Source: Ixodes scapularis (lineage: Eukaryota > Arthropoda > Arachnida > Ixodida > Ixodidae). From it: a stretch of 64,000 bases of DNA. Location of the stretch: positions 117,827,473-117,891,472 of the forward strand of contig NW_024609846.1 of assembly GCF_016920785.2 (NCBI RefSeq). The letters run 5' to 3'. This document shows positions 22,968 through 34,091 of the stretch, one piece after another. The position numbers were made by a program, and so were the translations under genes. The notes under the pieces were generated by a model, which was not told the DNA's origin, did not search any database, and was given only the letters and a program-made list of their open reading frames with translations. How positions within the stretch are numbered: the first letter of the stretch is position 1; every line of letters starts with the position of its first letter.

Positions 22968-23578
22968 CACATGCAAAGGAAAAAAAAATTTTTTTTAAAC
23001 AGTTTGGTTGGGAAAAGGAAGTCATAAAACGATCTTACAACGCAAAAAAAATTAGAGCTATATTTACGGCGCGATACGAATTTGCAGTTGGCGCTTGGGG
23101 GCGCAGCGGAAAAGTAGCCGCTAATTATCACGTGACTGGCTGCTATTTGTCACGTGCCGCTTCCGCTCTTTCCGAATCTTCGTATGGTCTCTAAAAGTTA
23201 CTTAGTCATCTTCGTCTAAAGTACAACAAAAAACGAAGATTAGTACGTAACTTTTAGAACCCAAAGGAAGCTCCTGAAAAAGCAAGAGCAGATGTGATAG
23301 ACCTGCGCGCCGATCAGATGACGGTGGCGGCGCCCCGGAGCAGTCCAACTTGAGCGGCGGCGATGGCGGCGGCGGCGTGACTTTGAGGCGGCGGCGGCGC
23401 AGCGCGACGGCGCACAGGTCAACCACGTGACCCGCGGCGGCTCCCGCGGGCGCAAACTTGAAATTCGTTTTCCGCCATAAATATAGCTCTAAATTCTTTT
23501 TCTTCGTTGTAAATTCGCCTTATAACATTTTTTTCCATCTAAGCTGTTAAAAAAAAGTGTTTTTTTCACATGCAAAGG
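22968..23578. mobile_element. Long-TIR foldback element (copy 1)
   Basis: Arms of about 110 bp or more are inverted. The left arm (AAACAG, GTTGGGAAAAGGAAGTCATAAA, ACAACG, TTAGAGCTATATTTA; quoted piecewise) recurs inverted at about 23465-23566. A second, inner inverted stretch surrounds 23190-23265 (TAAAAGTTACTTAGT and AGTACGTAACTTTTA). The element is related to the interrupted copy at 33304-37218. Long arms suggest a Mutator-like or foldback MITE. Confidence 0.75.
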
Positions 23579-23579
23579 T

Positions 23580-23619
23580 TTTATCATCCGCGTTGACCTT
23601 AAAGTCAACGCGGATGATA
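23580..23619. repeat. 20-bp-arm palindrome with no loop
   Basis: TTATCATCCGCGTTGACCTT is followed at once by AAAGTCAACGCGGATGATAA, which is its inverse apart from one base. It abuts the right end of the foldback element. Confidence 0.85.
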
Positions 23620-24578
23620 AATAATCATCGCGTTCCGCCACTGCTACCTTTGCGCCTGCTTCACAAGTGGTAACTTTGGCGCACCCCCCGAGTTTCCCAC
23701 GAGCTTCACGTCGTTCTAAAAAGAGTTGATTTAGTGGTTTTCGTGACGCTCTGTAAGTTTCTGATTGGAACCATATCTCTATTTTACTAATTATAAAGTG
23801 CATTAACGAATATTAATTAATTGGCTGATTTATCGCAAAGATTAGACACCCACATAATGTCCCCCTGGCCGTATAACTCACCTGTACAAAACGCTTAAGT
23901 GTAACTTTGACGGCTTTTCTAAAACAAATCAGTAAAGCTTTAAAAAAAAATGTACATTACTTATCGAAAATATTATTAACCCCTCCATGGTGCCGGTTTA
24001 TTTTCTTTCTAGAGCCGGCCCTGAGATAACACGTGTCACATGAAAGCAGCTGTGACGACGAGGTGAGGGAAAGTCAACGAGATACACGTACATTGGCGCA
24101 CACCATCGGAGACCCCTGTCTTCCCTTCGATGCATGACATCCGTGAAGTGCAATAGCTGCAACGAGATAGACTGAGAATGAGGCCAGCGTATTACACAAT
24201 GAATTTACGTTGGTGGTATTCACCGTGTATTGGAGTTCGTAAGACTAGACACCTCTATCCCCACGCTTTATTTATTAATTTAATTGCAACTCATAACCCC
24301 AAGGAAATAGTATTTTGAAGAAACCTGAATATATCGCCGTTAGCTCACAAAAAAAAAAAAAACAAAAAAAAAAAAAACGACGAAGTAAAAAAAGAAGATG
24401 GGGCACACGGTAAGCTCCGATTCGCATGAAGATTTTACTAGCACCTGGATGAACGTGCAAGCGATTATTTAATTATTATTTTTATGTACAGGAACAACAT
24501 GCAGCGCCGAATCATAACAGTTAGAACCTAATGAAATTTATAAAACCGAACTTGTTTGTTTACAGCAGTGCCGGCATA

Positions 24579-24768
24579 GGATGTTCCCCAAAGCACGACC
24601 CACTCTGCTCCTGTTAACCGCGCCGCCGCCTCTTCCCCACAGACCGGTGAGGAGGGTTCACCACTACGGTCTTGCTGTGAAGGGGGCGTTTCTTTACCAC
24701 CGGTTAGTGGTGGAGAGGCGGCGGTGCAGATAACAGAGCAGAGATGGGTCGTGCTTTAAAGAACAGCC
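24579..24768. mobile_element. TA-flanked MITE with TIR of about 55 bp
   Basis: The left arm has AAAGCACGACCCACTCTGCT, then CGCCGCCGCCTCT. The right arm inverted has AAAGCACGACCCATCTCTGC, then CACCGCCGCCTCT. TA flanks both ends (24577-24578, 24769-24770). 190 bp, almost entirely arms; non-coding. Confidence 0.75.
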
Positions 24769-25195
24769 TAGCAGACGTCCCTGCGTAAGCGCGCGTGCCT
24801 TTTGCCAGCGCGCATACTCTCGTTGGTTTGCCCGCTTCACGCCGTGATCGTGCGCTGATCAAGCGGCCGGTCGGCGCCCGCAGGGTATTGTTAAAAAATC
24901 TGAAGGGTGTAACATCTTAGTCACAGCAAGTAGGAACGCAGGGGCGTGTGGCATCGGGCGCTAACATATTACCCTAACGGCCCGATGAGAAACTGCAGCG
25001 ATGCAGGTGCGTTTCAATTGCTCGCCTGAACGTACCAGAGTACCCGATGCCACGTGCTTTCGTGTGGCCACTGTAATTAATAAAGTAGGTCTCCTCTAAC
25101 AACGATAGTTTCAACGAACTACTTTGCGAATCATATAAACTTAAAAGACCCTTGACGCGTTTGTATATGAAAGTATACGTCAAATGCGCCACAGG

Positions 25196-25241
25196 CTTCC
25201 AAGGGCTGCACGAGGCATGCGCCTCGTGCAGCCCTTGGAAG
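25196..25241. repeat. Perfect hairpin, 21-bp arms, 4-base loop
   Basis: CTTCCAAGGGCTGCACGAGG plus C is followed by ATGC and the exact inverse. The arms have no mismatch, unusual in a region of otherwise decayed repeats. Confidence 0.95.
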
Positions 25242-26185
25242 AAAATGGCGGCGATGCATTTAAAGGAACGGTCCTTAGAAGCGAATAATGGCAGCGCACT
25301 TACTCGTGATACCTGTCTTGAGCGTTCGCACCGCAACAGTTGGCGGTACTTGTAAGGAACGCGTAGCGTGAATTTTTATCAAAAAGGTTTTTGCAAAACG
25401 TTTTTTTTTCTTTTTTAGCACAGAGTATGTTTTATGAGTCGGTATTTAGGCGAAAATTGCCATGAACGCGCGTCAGAACGAGTGTAATAGTGGCCGTCAT
25501 GAACGAGTGACACGCTGCAGGGTTACATACGTTAAGATTATATGAAAAGTTTGTATATAGAGCGAACACCGGAGAGGATTTCGCCTCTTCTCTAGCATTC
25601 GCTCCGCTAGAATGGTAAGAGCTGGAAGGAGCTTTTTCTAAGGTCTTAATTAACCTGTCACTGGCTATATAAACTCCTCGCCACTTCCTTCCACTCTTCA
25701 TCTTCAGAAATACAAAGAATGAGTTGTTGCCCCACTGTAATCGCGATGTTCTTGAAATTTACCAAGAAGCCTTTGGCAACTCCCCTTTCGGTATCGGTAT
25801 TAATTGTTTCAACAGACTGTAAAGCCTTCAGACTGCAAGTGTATCGAGCACAATATCCAGGTGGTTGTAGAAATATAAATAGTGAATATTTATTTTTTCA
25901 AGTTCAAAATGCTTTTTGGCGTTCGTTTGAAAACATAAAAAAACAGCATCGACACATAAAACAAAAGTGTGCGTTAACGTTTCAGTTGTCCTAGTATGTC
26001 TACAGTACATTGACTGCAGTTATTAAATTCCCCGGAATTCAAGGCATTCTTTATCTTGCAGAGTTATCAAATGAAAGCGAAAGATGAACGTCTTGCATTT
26101 TGGTGACATCGGCACGCGCCGATATCACTAAAAGGGCATAAACAGTACAGCGAATGTGGGAACAATGAGATCAGTGGTTGCTTTA
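25242..26185. other. No gene recognised
   Basis: Contains a single MITE-like end (CCTGTCACTGGCTATA at about 25652) and a T-tract at about 25401. Nothing else was recognised. Confidence 0.35.
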
Positions 26186-26189
26186 CTAA

Positions 26190-27880
26190 ACTCTTTTAGA
26201 GCAAGACTCTAAATAGGCTGGATCAAATCTAACTTGGAAAAAATATTCTATGGCGTTTGCTACTTTCTTATAAAAACCTCGCAGCGTTGTTATGTCTTGT
26301 GCGTCATCTATTTGAATCTCTGGCTCTAAATATTTTGTAAAAAATATATTTCTGGAGATTTCAAGAAACGAACGTTGTTGTTGAAATAAACGCCCATCTG
26401 GCAATCACTGCCATACAAAAATGCGTCCTAAGCCGAGACCCCCACCTTCAACATATCAAACGAAATTTGATCTTCGCATGGGCAATTAGACGATCTTTAA
26501 AGAAACGTCGCAAAAATTCTATGAAACATATTTACGGTCACTCTTAAACAATGCATGATCTGAAAGGAGCACGTTAATTTTGGTGAGATACATTCTGGAA
26601 CTCGACCAACGTTCGAAATAAATCCAATGTTACACATGCGAGAAGCAGATTTCGCACTCGTTTTGACATTGTTTCATATTGACTTGGGATTTTGTATATA
26701 GCAATCAATGGCACGCCAAAAAGTAGCGACATTTTCGTTGTACACCAAATTGGATGGGGATGTCCACTACTTCCTGCAACAGGAGCCACCACTCTTTTCC
26801 TTGCTGACAGTCACAATTGACGAAGCACGTAAGTATAAAATGCATGACAGTGTTTTTTCTATACTGGGTTTATCTGCGCACACAATTGCAAGGTCGTCCG
26901 CATAAGCGAGGATGTTCACCTCAGAACAATCGAGACGAAAACCGTGGCCCATACTGCTTCTTGCGATGCATATCCAGAGGGACTCCAAATATATGTCCTC
27001 GAGAAGTGGTGGGATGGAGTATCCTTGACGCACCGAGCATTAAACTTGAGCAAATCTTGTTTTTTTTTTATTTTTTTATATTTTTTTTGTAGTGTTACGC
27101 TTTTCTCAGCATTTTCGCCTATTTGGATGTTTCACGCTTCAGAAAATAAGGGAATGCTCCACCCTATCCAAACATTTTGCAAGGTCGTTTTGTAATATCG
27201 TAGCTGTTTGAGAGGTTCGTTGGCATATATCTATATAGACTGTACAATCTGAAAGTTTGTTGGTACGTTCCTTGCTTTTATGGAGTAAGTTTTGTGGTAA
27301 CTAGCGACCGTATTGCTTTCAAGTTTGGAATTCGTCCGGCAAATAGCCTATATTCACAATTGATAAGGCTACTCGTCCCTCGCCTTGCACTTGTCGTAGC
27401 TAGTTAGAATCATTGGACTTCAATGTTATTATTGTGTGTGCTTATTGAAATGAAAGTGGTAGGGAACCTTTATCGTACGATTAATTGAACACACGAAGTA
27501 TTGGTGCAAGATCCTTTTTCTACTTCTTGTAGAAGTTTGCTGGCAGTTCATCTGGACCTGGAGTCTTCCGGCTTTCGATTTCAGCAATATCTTGTTTTCT
27601 TCACTTCCATCAGTAGAGGGATACTCGTTGATTCTCCTGGTCTCAGCATGGAGGGTGTTCCTTCTATTTATTATATAGTTTTTTGTCTAGGGTGCGCAGA
27701 AGGTATTTGCGTGAAAAGTTCGTCGTAGTGGGATAAAAAGGCGTCCGGGTATCTTGTTACTCTGCCAGTTCTCTGCCATTATGTCTTAGATGACCGGCCA
27801 ACTTCTTTTTCGCGTTCCGCGTGAAGGTATATCTTTTTCGGTCATTTTATTTCAAGTACTTGGAGACTTGGTTTTGCAAC
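26190..27880 (-). mobile_element. LINE fragment, L1/Tx1-like reverse transcriptase
   Basis: On the minus strand, RKTPGPDELPANFYKK near 27580-27530 matches the (S)PGPDGLPxEFY block typical of L1/Tx1-type enzymes. SVNILAYADDLAIVC-type catalytic sequence (ILAYADDLAIVC) lies near 26915-26880, followed by KEKSGG near 26790. Weak downstream C-terminal sequence reaches about 26190. Stops and frameshifts are frequent. This differs in lineage from the other LINE pieces in the window. Confidence 0.75.
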
Positions 27881-28289
27881 AGCATCCCTCATAACGCCTC
27901 ATGTAGTGTACTTTACGTGTTGTTTTTTTTTAGGTTTATCATCTTAGTTTTCTATTGTCTGAGCTGTAAGCATTCAAGTTAGTACAGATACAAAAAATAT
28001 CTCAAATCAAGCTTTTTTCCTCTGCTTTTTCTTAAAATCTAGTAAACCCAGATGTTGGGTAGGAAGCTATGGTAGTCTGAATGGGTAAATTATTTTATTG
28101 GAATGCAAACATGCCGGCGAGAGGAGTAGGTTTTAGATGATATTAACACAGGTTTAAATTTTAAAAAAGTGGGAAGAATGAAATATTTAGCACAAACCAC
28201 ACACGGAGTGTGATTTGTGCTAGACACATTCTGTGTTCTCTTGTCTCTCTCAGCATAATCAAGCGTGCATTTTTCAGATTTGACCAATC

Positions 28290-29770
28290 TTAAATACTCT
28301 ACTCAAGATACTGTGCTTCAAATACTTTTGTATGTATTTTTATATCTTCCAAATACATTTAGTCTGAAGTATTTGCTCCTCTATTTTAATTAAATCTTTT
28401 TCACTTTCTTGTACTCAGTATCTCAAATACATTGTCCAACCTTCGAAAATATTTGTCACTGAAACAATCTACGGAACTAGGGGTCGTCAGACTCCAGGGC
28501 AGAGCTGAGCCGATTGCAGAGTTGGAGGCCAGCGACCAAACACAGGACAGAAAACAACGCACGAGCAAAATGCGGTCTAAGAGTGCCAACAAAAGATAAA
28601 ATAGATAGCCCCAAGTACGCCCGCTTTTAAATGTCCCCTTGTCCGCTTTTTTGTTTGTTTTCGAGTTGCTTTTGGATGACACGTTACTCTTGGAGCTAGC
28701 AAAGTACTGGTGTCGTTAATCAAACTTTACACCTTTTGTCTAATCCTAAACTGGTTCCGTCAGCAGAAGATTGTGACGCCAACGCCGAAAATGGTCGCAA
28801 TGAAGCATTTTCGGAAATCGCCCGTTCAGTGTGTATGAAAACGCGCGAGAAAATTTTCAGGGGAGTGAAAACACTCCCTCAGCCAAGGAAGCTAGGTCCT
28901 GCTGGCTTTATTGAGCTGCAGTGACCTAAATTGGGCTTCCATAAAACCCCTTGTGTGCCTATTGTCGCTTTACTTTGGCTCTCAAGCTTGTTTCAATTTT
29001 AGAATACTCCAACCTAGTTTTCCGCCAGATGAAGCCATGGATTGAAAGCGGTTTTGTGCACACTTCCTTGAGTTACTTATGTTTCCCTCTTAATCTTCCT
29101 AGTATTTTTAACAGTTTGAAGGTACAGGCGCTCCTCTTGCTCTTGGCTTTGGAGACAAAATACTCGCTCTTGGTGGTTAATCAGCGGTAAAAGCTGCTGT
29201 CCTTGCTGTTTCTCCTGAGCGTCAAATCATCAAATCTAGCTGCCTTATCAACTCCTAGTTCGCCTGTTAGGAATGTTCAATGCCGGACTATATGTCAAGT
29301 CCGTCGAATCGCGTCAAGGCATATCACGAACGTATTGCAGAATGTGTCATGAGCCGAGTTTGTCGCCAAACTAAAGCACGCCAGTTGCCATGCCTACAAT
29401 ACGCGAGTCCTCCTGGTTCCTAAAATGTTTAGGTACCCTTTATGTTGCCCCTTCCGAATTATTTCAGAAGTAAACATCGATTGCAGAACCTAAGCAGCTT
29501 CTTGAAGGTCGTAAAGATCACAGCAGAATGTGATTGTCAGCGAAGTCATTACAAGTAGAGAACCCTTTTTGAATTGCTCAATATTATATAGCCAGCTTGC
29601 AATCTACTAGCCGAGTGTATTCAACTGCAATGCAATTTCTTTTTCAAGGTATTTGCACTCGACTCACGGTAGTTCTTGGTAAAAGTAACTTAAATACTAC
29701 TCCAAATACATTTTCAAATAGGTATTTAGTATCTTACCCCAAGAACATTTGTTGAATATTTGACAAAACA
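28290..29770. mobile_element. Decayed element with AAATAC-rich ends (possible)
   Basis: AAATAC/GTATTT-rich zones at 28295-28440 and 29680-29760 resemble the subterminal zones of the hAT element at 15926-16900. No TIR tips or target duplication are preserved, so boundaries are approximate. Confidence 0.35.
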
Positions 29771-32460
29771 CGGGACTATTTTTAGGCGGCTACAAGCGTA
29801 CTCACGTTTACTAAAGTCAAGCCGCAGCTGACTGACTTGGTGCGCTTTTCTGCGGCAGAGGATGTAAATGCGAGCCCCCGTCGAATTCGGAAATGCTATA
29901 TCTCTTTATTACTTGGTTCAATATTTTTTACTAGGTTTTGTACTTTAACAGTGCATTTTTATTACTTTTAAATCTAGTCAAAACTTCTAAAATGTCACCG
30001 CCGCCCCTGCCTTTCCCTGGCAATCGCAAAATAAAAATTATCACATTCACATAATAGCCACATAGTAATAGCATAATAACATCCATAACTGGCAAGACAA
30101 GATATCGTGTTAACTATTTTACGGTCTGTGCACATTTCAAAACTTCAAGGGGAACTACTTGTTCTTAAGCTCCTCCACCTTCTGCATAAGTTCAGCACAA
30201 ACGAGGATGCCTTAGTGCTCTTCGTGAAGGTTCACTGATGTCTCTTGACGACGCATAACGTTCTAGCGCGCACTAAAAGTCAAGGCACTGCAAAATGCGG
30301 CAGAATCGCGATGGTAGCGGAACAATTAAAACCATTTTCGTCTTTGTCTTTCTCGCAACACTTCACCTCTTTTTTTTTTCTTTTTGATCGATGATTAAAG
30401 GTAGTAGGAAGCTCACCGAAAGTCAAGAAGAGGCTTGAGGGCGCAATTTTCCACATGGTGCTGTTTAGTGAAACTTGAAAACAACGAATGCTTTCCCGAA
30501 AGCAACGGAGGGTGAGCTTCCTGCCTGAAATATGACGCCTACAAAAGCGAGCTCCAGCCTGGACGATTTACGTGGTTTTCAATGCTGTGCGGACCCTCTT
30601 GCTATCTCTAGCTGCAATCTGCTGCCGACAGCTGCGCGACTGATAAAAACAACCTTGGCGCCAAAGGAAAAGAAACAAAATAAAACGGCAGGGGTTTTCC
30701 TGCATGAAGAATGCTCTTTTTTTTATCATAGAACGGTCGCGTGTTACTTTATTTTGTATCTCACGCCGACGCCGTGGTAGGCTTCCAAAAATGTTGAATT
30801 TGCACACAAGTCCGAATAAATAAATGAGACGGAGCACACAACAGGAACACAGAACAACTGGGGCAAAACACGATCACAGAACACGGCACAAGCACAGAAA
30901 ATGAGAAAAAAGAAAACGCCAAACTGTTTGTGTTTACTTTTCAGCTGCCTATGTTGCAACTCGCAACTACCGGTTTCCATGTTCCAGATGTTATTGGCGT
31001 CGACATGCAATTCTTGCAATTCGTACCTTCTATTTAGTGATATCCGGAACCTGTCTCCGCATTTTAGTTGTAATTTTTTTAATATGATCCTTTATTTTGA
31101 ATAGCCTTCTATTAACAGCGCAGTCTGCAACAATTTCTGAAGAAGTGTTCTGGATATAAATATATTTATTTGTAAGCCGGTTTTTGCTGAAATGACATAA
31201 AGGGAACTTAACATTTTAATAATTATTCTCTGAGATAATTAAGTCAAATTTACTTAATAACTTTTAACTATTATTTCGATTAGGCAACTCTACATTTTCT
31301 AGTTGTCAAAACCGGTTGTAGGAACGATAGTTGTCGAGTCGAGTAAAAGGAATTCTTTATTCGCGATTGGTAATGATGAATTTACGCTGTCGCGCAAGTG
31401 CCGCATCTTTAGTGCGAGTATGTGACTCAAAATGATTGCGCCACTAGTCGTGCTACTAATACTTTTATTTTCCTCTGTCTTTTACATAAACGTGGAAGCC
31501 AGGACATAAAACGGCTGTTGACGTTCTGGCGCTCCGACAGGATTTGGCCGTAGAACAGGGCCATGAACATAGCTAAATGAAGTGTAAAGAAACTGTTTAA
31601 AGCTTGTTGAGAAATTTATTAAAATGTACAACCACAAAAAAGTGCAATAACAAATCAATAAAAACACAAGCAGAGCAAAACATATTATCCCACCATCAAT
31701 ATGCGACGTAGTAAACACTGAGGAGAAACATTAACTGAAACTCAGACTGTCTTAATATATGCTGCTTAACGTTCGCTTCGTTTTACCGATGTTGTTTACG
31801 CCTGAATTTTTTAATTAGTACAGTAAAGATGGTCACCTGTATTTGATATGTATAAAATCAAAATTAGTACGCAGAGTTGAAACGCTCCACGTCTCACCGA
31901 GGGATGTGACATATTGGTGATTTTTATTTCGTGATGGTGCGAAACGGGAAAAAATTGGGGCAATACTTATAGACTAGTATTTACCAATAACCGAAACTTG
32001 TACACTGGGTAGATAAAAATGAAGGTATGTTTTTGGAAAAGTTCATTACAAGACCACAAAAAAAAACAAAAAAAAAAACGCTATGACATTATTTGAACAA
32101 ACTTTTGTTACTACAATTTTTGTGCATTTTTGTTTTCATATAACGTTCCCCCATGATATCCGCCGCGGCCGATAACGTTATCCCCATGGACTTTTTTTTC
32201 TTGGTTTAAAGGGGCCTTTATCTCCAAAAGTGGTTTAATCTTATCTTCAAACAATAACTAGAAGAACAATACGTACCTACGACGCCTGCGTCTTTTTGAA
32301 AAACAACCTATACAACTCCCGAATTTAAACTATTCGAAACTTTTTAATAAATAAGAACGTCTATTTTACTTTAACGAAACGTTAAGAAATTGTATGTTCA
32401 CATATGAAGAAAGTACTAAAAGAAAGTTTGTATAAATAGCTAAAAATGGTGCACGTGAGC
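29771..32460. other. No gene recognised
   Basis: AT-rich sequence with A/T tracts (for example 30369-30379, 32057-32078). No domain, splice-bounded exon or clear transposon end was seen. Confidence 0.35.
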
Positions 32461-32573
32461 CCTTGTTTTTTTTTTTTTTTTTTTTTTCTTTTTTTTTTAC
32501 AGCGGAGCTGTTAAGGGTTAGGTTCCCCAGGATCGTTGTCGTGTATGTCGACACAAACCTACCTGGACAGCTA

Positions 32574-32642
32574 CCGCCATCTATAAGCGACGGCGGCAAG
32601 CACACAACCAGTATGGTTTCCGCCGTCGCTCGTAGATGGCGG
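32574..32642. repeat. Hairpin, 23-bp arms, 23-base loop
   Basis: CCGCCATCTATAAGCGACGG plus CGG (32574-32596) is inverted at 32620-32642 with two changes. A T-tract (32465-32487) and a TTTTCTTTTTT tract lie upstream. Confidence 0.85.
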
Positions 32643-32659
32643 CAACCTTTCCAGCTGTA

Positions 32660-33300
32660 ATAGAAGAATGGATAGTTGGGCGCGTTGGTGGGAATTCATC
32701 GTAAAAAAACAGCGCGAAAAACAGACGACGACGAAGAAGGAACACACAGTGTATCGAATACCCCCCCACCCAGCTCAACTTTTCTTCCTTCTTCACGAGA
32801 GTGGAAAGGCTGAACGTGTATTTCTTTTTAAGGCTGGATGTTTTAGTTACTTCAATTTCTTTCAGAGCACAAGTTACATAGAGGAACCACCTTATTTCGT
32901 GCACCTTCTCTCTGCAAGGTGAGAACTACTTTCAAGAACAGCCTTAGGACTTCATGATTTTTGTCGGCTTGAGACGTACGCGTAGTCACATTATCTAACT
33001 TTCCTATTCAAATCAAATAATTAAACGCTACCAATCGATATCTAAACCAAAGCAAGATACTTTATGGCGAGACAAAAAACATACCGAAACAAAAAGCATT
33101 GGTATCATCAGAAGGTCTGTGGAGCTTACGCCGCATGACACCGCTCGTACGTCCTAGAAAAGACACGGAGTTTGCTGAAGACACAATGACAGATATGTAT
33201 CTGCGGAAACGTCTCACGCATGTTTGCTTCATACATATATATTACATGCTGTGAACATGCTGGCGGGCATTGTTTTTACTACAAATGTGACAGACGTATA
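32660..33300. other. No gene recognised
   Basis: Short frames only; nothing identifiable. Confidence 0.35.
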
Positions 33301-33417
33301 ATACACATTAAAATACATATGCAAAGAAAACAAAAGTTTTTTTTTTTTAAAGAACCTGGATGGGAAAAGGATGTCATAAAGTGAAACAACGAAAACATTT
33401 TTTTAGAGCTCTCTTAA

Positions 33418-34087
33418 AGGGGCACTGACACCCCAAAGGTCGTATTTATTTTTATTGTCTAAAACGATGCAAGTTGCAGTCATAGACACGCAAAAAAAAA
33501 CCGCATCGCGAAAAAAAACTTTCCCGCGCGCGCGCGCGCCTTTTTATTTTTGGCGTTTGATTTTCCCGCCTCTCGCCTCCTCGCTTCTTTTGATCGGTGA
33601 CGTCAAGAATCATAAAATTTAGAAGCTTTGTAGGCGACATCTCTATAACATTTAATTACGACAATCCTAAAACATGTTTTTTAACGCAATTGCGAACGCA
33701 GTACGGCCCTTCTTTTTGAAATACCAAAAATCGGGAGTTCGTTGTGGTGCCGTCTCCTGGATTTGTATCCTCCAACGGAAAACAGGCGACACCGCTCAAA
33801 ACCGGTCCGCCGGAACGCCGCCGCCCGCTCCTTTCCTCCTCGCTTTGGGTCGCCATGGCAACAGCAGGGAGTGGTGAAAGGAAGTCGACTCTCATGTCTC
33901 CGCGATTTTTGACGTCAAGGCACCGGCGCCGATCGCGCGGGAACTTCGAATTTGGCATTTGGAAATTGTTTTTTTACTTCACGAATACTGAATTCCCAAA
34001 TTTCAAATTTTGAGGGTAATGTCCCGGCATCGTTTTCAATCGTTTCGGATAATAAAAAAAATATGATTTTGATGTGTCAGTGCCCCT
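33418..34087. mobile_element. TTAA-flanked MITE, TIR AGGGGCACTGACAC
   Basis: The ends AGGGGCACTGACAC and TGTGTCAGTGCCCCT are inverted and flanked by TTAA (33414-33417, 34088-34091), the piggyBac-type target. Length 670 bp; non-coding, with a CG-dinucleotide run at about 33524-33538. Confidence 0.85.
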
Positions 34088-34091
34088 TTAA

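Noticed and set aside
24974..25336. 120-codon minus-strand frame
   Set aside because: It crosses the perfect hairpin at 25196-25241, has no recognisable domain and no upstream context for a start.
32465..32500. Poly-T region as a terminator or processed pseudogene tail
   Set aside because: Homopolymer runs are common throughout the window, and no retrocopied gene adjoins it.
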